Positions 46,961 to 61,600 of a DNA stretch of 64,000 bases are shown piece after piece. The stretch is taken from assembly GCA_964023205.1 (NCBI GenBank), contig OZ026835.1:7584414-7648413 (forward strand), given 5' to 3'. The notes under the pieces are model-generated. The model did not search any database. It worked only from the letters and a program-made list of their open reading frames with translations, and was not told the origin of the DNA. Positions within the stretch are counted from its first letter, which is position 1. Every line of letters starts with the position of its first letter. Position numbers and translations under genes: made by a program. This DNA is from Lutraria lutraria. Lineage: Eukaryota; Mollusca; Bivalvia; Venerida; Mactridae.

Positions 46961-47085
46961 ACGTACAGGGATATAAATTCCCGGTTCTTCTGTACCCCCT
47001 CTCCCCCCTCTCTTGGGTACCTCTGAAATGACCATAGCTGTCGAATGGGCCGTTAAACAACAGATAAAAACCCAATAGTATAACG
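46930..47085 (-). mobile_element. SINE family 2, inverted fragment
   Basis: On the minus strand: TTATCTGTTGTTTAACGGCC, GACAGCTATGGTCATTTCAG, then a GAGGGGGGAG run. Partner of the copy at 8168. Confidence 0.6.
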
Positions 47086-47555
47086 CCGAAATTATGACTA
47101 TTACATGGTATTGATATTGATTCATTATGTCAATAGAATGTTGACGAGTATGAAGAACCGGGCGGTCCGGAAATACTGTCTTTAGAATGGGATGTTCTTA
47201 TCACCGGAGTGATATTTGAGATAAGATGTTTTTCAGTTTTAGAAAATCGAAATCAACAATTTATTAAACGCCCTGCGACCGATTTTTAGGAAAAAAAGTT
47301 TATCATACTATTTCCTGTTTTGTTCAGTCTTTAGTTATAGTAAATTATATATCGCGTTACTTTTATTCTTCAGTGTACACCGCATATATAGCACCTACTT
47401 CATGAGAAATATAGTTTTTATAAACGCTATTGTAATAAATCAGAATATGTTTGACAAATTACAACAAATTGTTTTACGGTTTATGCTGAAATGAAAACTG
47501 AATGAGTAAATTAGTTAACTGACACCAAGTAGAAGTGCTATGTGAGCGAAAGTCA

Positions 47556-47649
47556 CCTTTTGGTACCAAACTGGTTCCCGTTCCATGCATATATACTGCT
47601 GTGCTTTGTTATGACGAGTCAACGGGAACCAGTTTACTTTTGGTACCAT
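47556..47649. repeat. Inverted repeat with AACTGGTTCCCGTT arms
   Basis: 'cttttggtaccaaactggtt' faces 'aaccagtttacttttggtac' around 40 bp; the arms include CTGGTTCCCGTT and AACGGGAACCAG. Similar words occur at 35455-35530 and 40620-40640. Confidence 0.65.
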
Positions 47650-49604
47650 CTTATTGAAACAAAATATAAAACCCACTTCAGACTAAAGGCCACCTGTGCT
47701 TAAAAGGTCACTTTCCTATTTTGTGAGGTACATGGTGATAGGTGTTACGTACTGTACTTAAAGGTATAGTCGATTAGGCATGAAATGCGTACGACTGAAT
47801 TTTATTTAATAGATCTACTACCGTTCAGTCGGACACGCTCCATTTAGCGGGAGGAAGTGTAGAATTTGTAAACTTGTTGAGAAAATAGCGTTCTCATAAA
47901 TGAACCGCGGATTATACTTGACTTTAACGTTGATCAACCAGTAAAACAATTTAACTTGTAGAGAATTTATTGTGCAGAACGGATGACATAGGAAGGATTT
48001 TTGTGCAAATGCGGACGTTTATTTAGCGGGGAATAGGTCGGTGGATGGAAAAAAGTTTTAACTATTTATCATTTTGAGATAAAACATGAGTGAATAAGTA
48101 AACAAAAGTTGGATTTTGATCGTTTTTTTTTCAATGTAAATCGACATAATTTTTATTTAGCAATGTTTCTTCTCATAATAACGTCGAACCAGTTTCATAG
48201 ATTTTTTTTGTCTATGCGTCAGGATCTTAATTATCTCTATTTTTTCTAAATCATTTTTTTTTGTATTTTAATGACAAAAATACCAGATTTTAAAATTGAT
48301 TTTAATAACATTTCTGGCAAACTTATGTTGACTCGATAAGTCTTTTTTAATTTACGCATTTGGCAAAATGATTTATGCATATTAAAAAAAATCTTTATAG
48401 TGCCTTGACGAGCTTTCTTGACATGATATTTAGTGCTAAATTTTGAATACGTTCGCTGCGAATGTAACGTTATATATATTGACTTATTTGTACATGTAAG
48501 CGCATACAGTTCGTTAATGGCATATTTTTTACAATAGACATGCAGTGTTAGATCAGGGGGCGGAGTCAAATTACAAAAGATAAATGACGGATGAATAAGG
48601 AGGCTAGATATTTTTCAAAGCGCATACAAAATTAAGTGATTTTTTATGCTAAGTCTATGGACATTGGATTTTTATTCAGTATCTTGTTGTGTGAGGTTAT
48701 TATTCGTATCGTCCTGGTTCAAAGTGTAAATCCATAGTCGATTGATCGAACATGTAAATAATGCGCGGGCAAAGTACACGCCAACTTGTAAAAAATATTT
48801 TTTATCATATAACAAGGGCGTAAACAATTGTTTCTGGTTATCGGACCTATCCTATATTTTCTCCCGCGTCCCTAGACTTTTTACAGTCTCCGAGGAACGG
48901 AACATCCGCTGTCTCAATGTTTTACTTTTCGGAACGCTTTCAAGAATAATAATAAAAAAAAACAAATCCCTACCTACCCTTTTTATGAGCTTGTAACTAG
49001 AAACAAAATATTTTACGCCTTGTAAAGAGTACGCAGATTGCTTTTGCGGTGCTTTAGGCTGCTATTGAAGTCGAGCTACTTTTAATTCAATATTAAGCAA
49101 TATTGTTCACTATATCGATTCGATAAGCGAAATAGACACTGGGGCGGGAAGGGAATGAAAACCAGAAACGATCGAGTATTTTAAGAAGTTCATTGACATT
49201 TAGGTTATACACAGGAAAGCTACAGCTACATACATTCAGACACTGGATTTCAATTTTTCTTCTCTGTCCGTCCAATATCATATTTCGGATATTTAGCGAA
49301 AGGTGTGCGCGCGGCTCATACAAGCAGAATTTCAGGATATTGGTGTACTGTATATATGACAAGTACGTGAGTTAAAAGGCGTACGTTTTTCGTACACTAT
49401 AGAAAGGTGTTTAAGAGGAAAAATAACAATTGTGGCTTGGGATTACCATGTGAATAGATTAAGCATCGTATGTACCGTATTTTCAGGAATAATCGAATAA
49501 TTTGAAGACTTAAAGATGGTGACTTATGATTTAGGATTATAGAGAGGTTACCCTAAATTCACTCATAGATTCTGCCTAATTTGATACAAAACGTCAACAC
49601 AATC

Positions 49605-49608
49605 ATGG
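49605..49608 (+). CDS. FLVCR: FLVCR candidate first exon a (start ATG G)
   Basis: ATGG followed by a strong donor GTGAGT, phase 1. Joined to exon 2 it gives [14 protein letters not shown]. The 5' UTR would lie just upstream. Confidence 0.4.
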
Positions 49609-52600
49609 GTGAGTACTTATTATTGTTTTTTAAAAAAAGTCGCTGCCATACTGTATGATTGTTTTATGTATATATAAATCCTACACCATACTGTAGCTAT
49701 GTAGATATCTTTATATTCGTATCATCAACCTATATTTATAGATGATACCGGGATTTTCCGTGTACATACATTAATCGGTATACACAATACAATACATAGC
49801 ACATATACATGTACACATATAGTGTAAAAGTATTACAATTAATATCTCAATTTGGCCATAGGCAAATGTTTGAACCCCCAAATTAAACAATAAACGATTG
49901 TGTTTATCGCATACATGTATTGATTAACCAGATTCATGCTATGTGAACAGGAAATGCATGTATTGTGTATGAAAGTTTACTCAAGTACTTATATATACTC
50001 AGTGAATTGATTTCATCATTGGATACTTATTGTGTCTTATTCCAATGCACGTCAAAATTATCAATTATGGACGAAACAGAGAGATTGATCAGAAAAAAAC
50101 AAGGTACGAGCTTTTGCTTGTTATTGACACATTGATAATCGATTGATTAATAATTGATTGAATGAAAATGATTGATAATTGATTGATGGAGAGCTTTTAT
50201 CTTTTAATAGCTTGCTTCATTGATCGATCGATTACTTGATCGATTGGTTGATTGATGGATGAAAATTTAATAAATGAAGATCATCACACTGTTATTCCAA
50301 TTTGAACACCAGAGACATCGTTTTCGTCTATCCCCTGAGCAAGGTTCATTGAAACACGATAAGATCAAGTTCAAGTTCAAACTTTATTTATTGTCGGAAT
50401 AGTATATAAACATGTTAAACATTATAGCTATGTATAGTTATTTGCTGACACAAAGATTTTTGCAGAGATGGCCTTAATACATGTATATACTTAGTCTATG
50501 GTGTCAGTAAATATGTAGCTATGTGTGGCCTGTATTTAAATGACAGCCTTCATTACATGATGGACGTTAAAAATGGTTTCACTATAATGGCAACCATGAC
50601 TATGAAAGCATGAGCTTACATGCTTCTAGGTTAACAACGATCCTTTATCTAACATCTATCGATTTTTAACATCGCAGTTACAGTCTAACTTGTGTTAGCG
50701 ACCTTCTCCGAATAAAAGCAAGTCTGTGAAAAATGTCATTCTTTTAAAAAACATCATTGATTGTTTCAGAACAAACCGACCTCTGAACTAATGCCACCTA
50801 TCAATAAAGGCCATTTTATGTCTTTTCAAAGGGTGACCCTTTTTCACAAACTTGACGGTACATGTTTGATAATCATATTGTAATACTGTCTATAACGTCT
50901 TAGCACAATATAGCTTTAATGCCTACACATATTTCAAATTGTCAAGTTTTTAGGTTTACAATTTAATTGAATAAATACCAAGCTACTTGTAAGTTTAACT
51001 TTAAAGATTCACAGTTCGTCGCTTTTCTGTCGAATTAGCCTGAAGTATATGCATTTACATGTTTGTGACCGTTCTTTGATATAAAAACACAGTGAACACG
51101 AAACCAACGAAAAACCAGTTCCATCCAGATTTATCCGAATCTATCCGAATAATGTAAGTCGGTCATTGTTCCAGTTTTCATGCAGAGATAATACAATACC
51201 AACTAAATAGGTTGATATCGTATTCTGTTAAAGGGTTAGCAATAATTTTGTTCCCAATTTGATTGTCAATCGATTTTTGAAGTGCTAAGACAATAATTGA
51301 TAAAACGAATCAAATTCTACGTCTCCTCTCTACGTAAGGCCTAAAACAAAAAAATGTTTGTTTCTGGGTACATGCTCATTAAAAACAGAGTAGGAAGGCC
51401 AGGTATATTTTAAATGTTTTTTTTAAATATTTATTTTGTCTCCGGAAAAGTATGTGAAAATGCAAAAAAAGTTAGTGGTTGGATTTTCCGTTCCTCGGGC
51501 TAGTTAAGGTCCTAGGTCGCGGGGGGAATTATGGTAGATCGGTTAACCAGAAACAAACATTTTTCACGCCATAAAATTTACATAACAAAACTAATAAAAT
51601 ATGTAAAAATATACCTTCATATTTTTACTTGACTGAATGAGATGTATTGGCGTATTGAGGATGATTTTTTTAAACTTGTCGAAGTTTACGATATACCAAT
51701 GACAAACATAAAATAAACTCAATATCGGATCAACACATTGACGTATTTGTAAAAGAAAACCAGCTAGGGGTCGATTTAAGGTTGTAGATTCATTCATAGC
51801 TATCATATGAGTTAATTCGATGGATACGAAACTACACCGAAGACATGTTAAATTTAACCTATTAACAGGGAACTCTATCGTGTATCTGAAAAGGTAGATT
51901 AATGTCTAAATACTTAAATAGGCACAGCGGAACCCCCCCCCCCCTGAGGACATCTATATATGTTTAACAAGACTATTGTCTCAATAAAACTGTTTCGTCT
52001 ACTATTGATCAACGATTTAGTGGTTACTCGCTTGAATACTTAAAAAACGAAAGGTCGCGTGTTCGAATCTCGACTCCGCCCTATTAATTGTGATATTTCA
52101 GTGACGCCTTACCAGTGTCCCCACCCCTACTACCGAACTAACATATACTTTGTTAAGAAAATTACAAGAAAGGAATGAGGCGTGAATCGTTGGCTGTTGT
52201 TGAGAGAGTGAAAATAGAGTAAACGTCAATTTGGATTGCTAGTATATTGGCTGTAACTGGGAGGTTTCTGTTGTTCGAAGGTGACTGTTCATGAAGGTTA
52301 CACTGTAATCCCCAGTAAAATCGTTGCAATTAGGGTCTTGCCGTTATGCTACGCTTACAATTTCTTGTTGAAAAACATCTGTTAAGAGTCAAAATTTCTC
52401 GTAGCTATCTTGTTACTTAAAGTGTGAACGATGCTATACATCTTATCGAAGTTTTTACGAAATGGATTCGCTTTGCATAAGTGAAATTAAAAAAGTTACG
52501 GCTCTACTACTTATAAAACGCGAGTAAACTCGTGCTTAATCTTAGTAACTTAGTCGCGTGGCGAACAAATAACTAACACGTTAGATAGTCAAGGTTAGTC

Positions 52601-55600
52601 TGAGATCTGTTCAATTGACGGGAATGTTGACCCTTGGTGTCTTATCAATGTTGTCTTTGACATCGCAAAAATGTACAAAGCCTTTATGAACTATAATCAT
52701 ATTTGTTTCTGTATTACACTATAGTTATAATTGCATTAAGGTTTCCGTGCGTGGCATGGTCTAGGGTTATATCGTGCTCTGCCGAAATTGGATTTTATAA
52801 TTTTCTTTGAGGTAATTATTAACAATGACTTCATTTTTACAAGTGCATGGTTTCATATGAATGAATTAAGTCGTATTTCATTGTTTATCTTTCCGCCATC
52901 TGAAAGCATTAACGTTCCATATTTTTGATTACTTTTCATCATTATACTTACACGAAAAGGAAAGTGTACATATGGTTAGAAATAATTTTTGTATACTAAT
53001 AGTACCAAAATGCCGGCATATTTTGAATCAAAAAGGTATAGGCTTCACGATTTTGGGTAACTTGATGCAATAGTTATGCTACTCTTTCTTTTTCGCGTAA
53101 GTACATCTAAACTTAAACGGCCTAATGCCCAGCAATATAAAAATGAATTTAAATGCTTATGATGACCATTCAACTTTTCTATATTTCAGCTTGATAATAA
53201 TCTATACTATCGTTTGTTTGGTCCAAAATGTCATTTTAACTATAGAGGTGGAGATTGTTGATCTCTGGCTTGGTTAATTCAGTCACTGGATAGAATTTAG
53301 ATAGTTTCGTCTGATGTAATGATAGTAAACTTCATATAGCGACTAGACCAATATTAAAATCTTTAACTTGATAAAGCGACCAGGTTAGTTATACGCTTGG
53401 TTGGTTTTGTCCGGAAAGTGGTTATGGTATCGAGATTTTACTATATTTGACTCCATTTTTTTGTCTCATTCACGTGTGATACAAGAAACAAACAAATCTT
53501 ATCAATGCGTAACGTTTATAAATAGCGAAGATCTTCCGACAAGGTCACAGAACAAAGAAATTGATTGCATGATGAAACTATTAATAGTGTTGCATAATTT
53601 AATTTGTAACAAGTAGACCGTAAACATGAGGCACTTAGGATATTGTTAAATGTATCAGTGCCATTATTTAACGTACCCTTTAAAGTTAACAAAATGATTC
53701 ATTATATCGATCAATAAGATGGACAGGAAGTCTCTCATCGGCTTGAATTGAGTGAGATTAACGAATATGATTGCATTGTGACTCGAAGTATCAAAATACG
53801 AATGCATAAAACACTGAATTGATTGTGTTGCTCGATTGTGAATACTGATATAATATAAAAGACACGTTGATTCATTTATACTATAATCATAGTTAACCGA
53901 ATGTGCGATTCTATGTTTGGAAGACTCAACAATTTTATTAGATACCCGAGCGTGCAACAATTTTAATAAGACCATACTATCACATACGATGCGCGTTCTG
54001 TTTAAACGGATTTACGGTAATCAAAAACATTTACCATACATCTATCAAAGTTGTGATCTATCAAAACGGTTATGTAGACATGAAAATACTCTTATACGGG
54101 CCAAAATATCGTTTACCTTCTGACGCCATCACGTATGTAACAACTCCGTGATGTTATGAAGCTGGTTATAAGCCGAATCCAATGCACGATTGTTAAGGCC
54201 GATTTATCACCTAAATCCTGTTTAAAATGACAAGAGTAAATTAATTAAATAAAATGAGTGTTTGCGTTCGCATACATGCACCCCACAGTCAAAATTTTCA
54301 AAGTATTTTATATTCAAACACAACTAGACATCTCCTTACTATCATAAACCACCTGTGGAAAAGTGAAAAATGATCAGTGTATCTCACTATTGAACAGTTG
54401 CATACGATTACGATTACATCGTAGCTAAGCTATGACAGAACTTATACATTTTTGACTTCTCATGATTCAAGTTCATTTTTTATTTTGTATATCAATTTCA
54501 AATGTATACCATTAAACCTGTGTAAGCTGCCACCTCTGGATAAAAGCCGCCTGGTAATAACGACCACAATATATATATTTCACAAGGGTGGCCTTTGTTC
54601 ACACGTTTGACTGTATAAAACAACTTGTAATAAGGTTGAAGAACGATCGATATGGTATAACAATAAACAAGAAAAACTATAACAAAACGTTATAGGTAGA
54701 CACATTACAAGGTTAATGTTTTTTGTATGAAGTTGCATGCTTTTTTCATAAAGGATATTGACTGTATATTTTATTCAATCCTCCATGAAGGAGAGTATAA
54801 AATATTTATATGATATGAGTAATACACATTATAATGACAATCATGAGTATTTGACAAATGAATAATTTCATGTATATAGTTCACACGCACATGGTAATAT
54901 CATACCCTACATCAATCAAATAGAATCAACCCTAAATGTTAACGAATTCACCGTAAATCTGAGCACTATCATACAACCACATTGAACTTCAAATAGCCAC
55001 ACAACAACTTATCTAGACAATGCCTTCCTGATTTACTTACCTGTCAACTATCAATAGATTCAGTCATCACCATTAGCCAATCAAATGGCCATGATTAGCC
55101 AAACTAGTAATAGACGCTACACTATATACTCGCAAATAGTTATAATAAACTAATACTCGTATATAAGTATAATTCGTCTAGAAAATGCGAAATCATGGCT
55201 TTGAATACTTAAAAGAATGATATTTTGTTAAGACTATAATTATGTACTGATATGTGGTATCTATCAACAGGCAGTCCTTTCAGATTTTATCTGTACTTTG
55301 AACCTATATAATGCATTCAGAATTTGTGAAACAGCTGTGTTAATTAAATTGTCGTTCTTTATGTCACACTTGCATACATACATACATACGTCTGTAATTC
55401 TGAGAATGATTCTTGAAAGCGAGTACATAGACATTGTTGAAAAAGTAGTGACTAGATCCCTAGTTATGTTCCTGTATTGTTTTACAAAAAAATACATTCG
55501 GTTCATTTCTGTGAATATTGAGGAGTACATATCGCTCAGAATAGCATCTTGATTTTTTTCTCTGCTGAACTGTGTAGCTTCATTTTGTGTCATTGGGTGT

Positions 55601-58600
55601 TTGTTGTCATTGTAAGTTTCGTCTGTTCAGAATAATATTAGATTTAAACATTTCGCTCAGTTGTATGTATTTGGGAATTTACCCTGGAATATAAGAAGAA
55701 AATATTGTGTATTTTGGCGTAGTGTGCCAAATTGGAAATTCAAAATTTATCAATACTGTATGTATTCCTAAGATATCAATTGGACATCTCGGTGCTTAGA
55801 ATGCATCAGACAAGAATTTGTCTGTTCAATAGTCGAAGACTAAAAAAACAATACACGCAATTTTAATACCAAAGATTTAGAACGCTGACCTAGTTGTCTC
55901 CATTTTTCGTCTAGGGACGGGACCAATGTTAGTAAAGATAGAACTGTGCTAGCACTCGGGTATCGAACTTGGATTACTGTCTTCCATCGTGCTTATACGT
56001 TTGGTACTCAGCGATAAGGACTGCCTTCAAAGAATCGGAACCAATTCACTTTGAAATGATATAAATGGTCTTAGTCATATAACAAACGTGTATGATATAC
56101 TACTCGAACCGTTATTGATAATTTAGTCGTCCGTTTACAACGGAAATACAAAAAAGATATTGTTCCTGCACGAATGGTACAGTATAACAGTCCGTACCTA
56201 TGGTAGCTGGCGACAGTATTTTTCCGACACTATTTTTTCCCGTTGGGTCTGACAGTACTTAAGTCACGATGGCCTGTGTAAGATTAAAATTGTAAATGAA
56301 ATTGAGGTATAATAATTAAAAATGATGTCATCATCGCCTATATTGCAGGTTCTTTCTTCTCCTCGAAGAAGCCGCAACGATTGGAGAGTGTGTCGGACCA
56401 ACTGCTGCCGCCACCAACACCAACCGATCTAGGCCAATCAAAGCCTAGTACACCAAACATCATGGTAGACCCACAAATTGTTCCGAGAGAGTATAAAAGG
56501 AGATGGTTTATGCTTCTGTTATTTGTTGCCTATTCATTCAGTAATGCTTACCAGTGGATTCATCTGAACATTATTGGGAATTTAATAATGAGATACTATA
56601 ATGAAAGTCTTCCGGAAGATTCATTTCAACAGGAGACAGCCATCGATTGGTTGTCTATGATTTACATGCTCGTGTACATTCCCCTTATATTCCCAGCAAC
56701 TTGGCTCTTGGACAAGAAAGGTTTGCGCATTAACCTTCTGTGTGGAGCATTTTTGAACGCCCTTGGGGCGTGGCTTAAGTGCGCCTGTCTCTCACCTGAT
56801 AGGTTTCCAGTTTTGATGTTTGCGCAGACAATATGCGCGATTGCACAGATATTTATATTGGGTATTCCGGCACAGTTGGCTGCTGTGTGGTTTGGACCGG
56901 ATCAGGTTTCTACAGCGACTTCCATTGGAGTGTTTGGAAACCAGGTAAGAAAGGCACATGGGAAACCTTTAAGTTATTGTTTAAACCGTAACAGTTGCTT
57001 TTGATATGTATGGTGAAGCTAGAACCTCTCTGGAGATGAAATTCTGGCAAGTCTTTATAATCACTGAAAAAAAACCCCGTAAGTTTTACTTAGACAAAGA
57101 CTGCTTGACAACCAAGGAATTGATATCCCCTCTATGAATGTGCCGCTAATATTTCTGGTATTTCTTTCCCTGATGTTAGCATTACATGTCGTTGTGTATA
57201 TGTGTTTTTGTAATGATTTGAATGATAATAATTGTATTCGTAAATTAAACCGTTAACAATAGCAGGTCCAGGATTTCAGGCTAGCGGGGGGGGGGGGGGC
57301 TTAATATTTAGGAAAGTAGGCTATTGCATTTCAAATGATATTTCATTTCTATCTATGGACGGGGATTTTAAGGGGGCGATATTGATTTAATTTATGCTGA
57401 TGCTAAAATCAGCCTATTTACGAAGGCACTGGACACATTCCTCATACCCTCACGTTCTCACCCATTTCCTCTCTAATTGTCTCTCCCTAACACTCCCTCT
57501 CCTCTATCCTTCACACCTCGAACTGACGCAAACACGGCGATGATTTCCCTATTGCGTTCAATGTCAAATAAAACTTACTTGCGCGTGTATATGTGTACCT
57601 ATTCTAAGACTATCAGATTGCTTGTATCGTTTCTTGGTATTACAAGAGCGTAATACGTGCGTATGGAAAGGTATTCATAAATTGTACAATGATAGTAAAA
57701 ACATGTATAATGCTAGAATATAGGACATAGAATGTTATTATGTTCTCTTGGTGTAATTAACGTGAGCACAGAATATTACTGTAACTTTGTTAGAAGAAAT
57801 CGTGCTTGAAAGTAGGTTAGTAAGTCAATTGAACTACATACAAGTATATTGCAATACTCGCTGTGGTATTACTTTACTGTCTATCTTATCATTAGCGGCT
57901 ATGAGTCTCATTTACATCAATGTTAGATATCAGTACTATCTCATATTATCCTCATTCGCTTCAAAGCTTATTGGAATTCAGAAATAGATATTAGCTATGA
58001 CTTACGGGAGTGTAATGTTGTATTGAAAAGTTACTACTAATGTCAATCTAATACTCGTGTAAGAGAGTGTCCTTTTACAAAACCTGATGGGGTCTGTTGA
58101 AAAAGTCTGAACTCGTGAAATGCACCAGGTACGCCACTATGTAAATCTGTGTTTAATTTGTTAATACTGATATAGTGGAACACGTTTATACAGAGAACGT
58201 TCATTATATCCATATTTTACTGTAAATTGTATTCGTTACTTTGAAATAATGGAGGGCTTTGTCGGGTGGGGGGGTTACTTATCTATATCCAATTCTTCAT
58301 TTTAACTGAGTTTACTATAACGATGTTGCACTGTAATATAGTTCCGTGTCTGTGAATTAATTTGCATGCTCATGTAGTTCTACTATTTCACCGAACTAGA
58401 AAGTCTTGGGTTGCTTAAAGAATTACATTGTAATTGAATTAAGATGAACATTTCCATTTTTCGCGTCTGTAATGCAAAATTGGATCTCTCATACCACAAC
58501 CTATTGTTTATACTCAAGGGTATTCACATATGAACAAACCGGCCTCCGTGGTCGAGTGGTTATGGCCTCTGACATGTAATCACAAGCCCCGATGTGAGTA

Positions 58601-61600
58601 GGAATCCCACCCGGTACCGAATTTCACTAATGAGGAAGCTGCCCAATTAGCTTCCTACAGTACGGTGGTTCTACCAAATTTAAGACTATGGTCTTCCTCC
58701 GCTGGTAAAGACCCGCCTCCGGAACTATGATTAGGTTAACTCTCCAACTCATGTGACTCTGACTGTTGTAAAGGTATTAAAAAGCCAAACAAACAACCGA
58801 ACAAAACCTCGGCTGTCATTGTAAAGCTGGAAAGTCGCCGAATGTCTCTGGCTGTTTGGTGCAACGTTAAACTCAAGGGGTAACATCGTGAACAATTTGT
58901 AGTACAGCTGCATATAATGGCCATCAAACTACGTAGGCCTACATAAAGAAACGGGAGGATGAAAAATTGCCTTTATATACAGCTGGCCTGACCGAAAATT
59001 AATTACTAGTAGTAATGTGATACACAATAAATTGAATAGGTCGCTATTCGAGACTTCACTGTATCAAAGTTTGGCGTGAGATGTTTGCTTCATGTTTCTT
59101 ATTTCAATGAACGATCTGGGTATTCATTGACTTACCAGTTTAAATATCAAGCATTTGTACTTTATTGAAATTCGTATCATATCATATTCACTGTTAGTAA
59201 AATCGTCACTTCGAATTTTGTTTTTTATGGGACTTGCATGTGCATTGTTCACGATCTTTTATTACCTTAATGTCTTTAAATGACATGTAAGTTCATTTTA
59301 CTGTACTAGGTACAGACATGGTATGGTTAATAGATAAGGGAAATACAGTATTGTATGAATGTCATTGCAGGAAAATGTTTTATCATAGAAAAAAGACCAT
59401 GTAAGCGACTCTTCATACACCCGTACAGTTCAACCTCTTTTGGGAGTATAGCAAAATGACGTTGTTGTTGAGAGGATGTTGCTCTAGTGAGAATAAACTA
59501 ATAATTAAATTGTGCAGTGGGGAAAAATCATGCTGTTGTCCAAGGGGGGTTGTTGTTGCTCAAGAGAGGGCTGCTCTGGAGAGGTTGTACTGTACAACTA
59601 GTTTCTTAAATCATCTGTTTCAACTGCAAACGTATTTAAGTTATATTTACTAGTATCGTGTAGGTTTTAGAAGAACGATTGTGTTCATTTTCTACTTGTT
59701 GTTATTCTTTTATTTAAATGCACGCTTCATGACCGGTAGCTGTCAATGCGTCATACAATGTTCTGTACTTTGATTATTTATGACGTAAACTTGTTTTTAC
59801 AGGTTGGATGTGCTGCTGGTTTTCTCTTTCCGTCATTGCTGGTACCAGACAGCTATGACCTTTCAGAATTAGGGCGTGACCTTGGAAAGATGTTTTATAT
59901 AGGTGCTGGAGTTACTACCACTCTTTTTATAATTATAATTATTGGTAAGTTTAGTATACGTTTCTGACATAATTACATGTACAGTACAACCTCTGTAGAG
60001 CAACACTTTGTGGGAGCAGCAAAATTGGCTATTGTTTAGAGGTTGTTGCTCTACAGAGGTTAAATTTATAGATAATATCAGTTTATGGAAATTTTGAAGC
60101 TGTTGTTACAGAGAGGTTGTTGCTCTACAGAGGGCCGCTCTGGAGAGGTTGTACTGTATAATGTAAAACGTCCATTGTTGTCGGTTGTTAACTATGATTG
60201 CTTTAAACTGAGGACGTTGCATTCAACTTCATGGTATAGTTGTTCTCTAGGTGAGCGATATAGGGACATCTTGCTTGATAATCACTCCACCCCACATGGA
60301 TATGCAAAAGGCATTTTTAATTCAACCTTATACAGTAAACTGTTTGTAATACTATAAGCGCATATTAATATATCTATATGCATAGGCTTGGTGTTTTGTC
60401 TCTGCGTAAAAACAATGTATAGAATTCGTGAAACGTATTGAACAACATATACTTCTCAAGTGAAATTTGTTTGAGACATTGATAGGTATATATGTCTTGA
60501 AGAAGACAGCCAATGTGTCTGGTATTCATGTTTTATGATGCACATCACAGTAAGCATCGAACGTCAATAAGCACCAATAGGAGCAGCGGCCTGTATTTCA
60601 CGTAATTTCTCTCAAAGACGCCTGAATAATTCTCAACAGCAGTTCAATCTTGCAGCTATACGAATTACACAAATCAATTATTCATTTTCTGTTACCATTT
60701 ACTAGCTTGTCTTCTTTTAGGCAGCTATCAAGTTTCCTTCCAGCATTTACGCAGCGAACTCTGTGCAATGACAATGCGCGTTGTAAAAGACAATATAAAC
60801 AGCTTGTTATGTTTTATTCAAGTTGAAAAAAAAACTTCATTACGGCATATGATAAACATATCCTTCCAGCATTTACGCAGCGATCTATGTGCAATGACAA
60901 TGCGCGTTGTAAAAGACAATATATACAGGTTATGATAAACATGTACTCAGAGTATCTTTCGGAAAGATTTATTTACAACTAGTCTGTATATTAGTATTTA
61001 ACTAGTAGTCCATTAGGCTGTCTAGTAGTATTTACCGTATAATTTATTATGGTTGTCATTGTAATACGTTTAAATAAGTGCTTCATAATGATTATAATGT
61101 ATTCACATACACGCTTGTGAACAAATCATGTAAAAATCGTAAAGTGTCATTACTCTTTGATTTATGGCGATTTCACTGTTTAAGAGGGGATCCATTACTT
61201 TTCTTGCAATGTTTTGTTGACATTACTTTTAGCCTAATGTAAGAAACAAATAATGTTCTTAGGTCTGTTGACGTTCAGATATTGCGGTCCCTTACACCAG
61301 CGGCATTGACCCTAGTTGAACCCTGTACTGAACTGAACACAAGATAATTGCCAAGAGTTCCATATTAGGACAACATAATAACCAACATATTTTAATGTCA
61401 GTTTGTGTATATCAAATGTTACAGCATCTTTCAATTGTGTACTTAAGACTAAGTGCCATCCAATTACCGCAACGATAAAATAGAGTAGGGTGTGTCTGGG
61501 GAAAAAGGACCCCTTTTACTGTATCCGATTTTCACTGCATTCAAATTCACTTTACATACATTTCTGTGCTTAATTAGTTTGTATAAACCGCTTTGATCTA

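Larger units (their letters stand above)
42307..49604. other. Spacer between the divergent MOLO1-like and FLVCR genes
   Basis: Should hold both promoters. Contents: a minisatellite (42826-43336), a terminal-exon candidate (43393-43524), a tandem block derived from family A (44095-44392), a perfect palindrome (44488-44507), short microsatellites, three SINEs and an inverted repeat at 47556-47649. No further gene was recognised. Confidence 0.5.
50104..56348. other. FLVCR intron 1
   Basis: A long intron with an ATTG-rich imperfect microsatellite (about 50126-50262), two family A MITEs, one SINE (52014) and an element related to the one nested at 17172. Open frames at 53401, 53664 and 55264 show no motif and overlap frames on the other strand. 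Confidence 0.5.
56945..59802. other. FLVCR intron 2
   Basis: Contains a poly-G tract (57286-57299), a SINE (58541-58800) with a second SINE 3' end behind it (about 58805-58880), and a family B MITE. Nothing else recognised. Confidence 0.5.

Noticed and set aside
55264..55593. 109-aa minus-strand open frame
   Set aside because: Has an ATG and a stop but no recognisable domain, overlaps an open frame on the plus strand, and lies in FLVCR intron 1. Could be reconsidered if transcripts exist.
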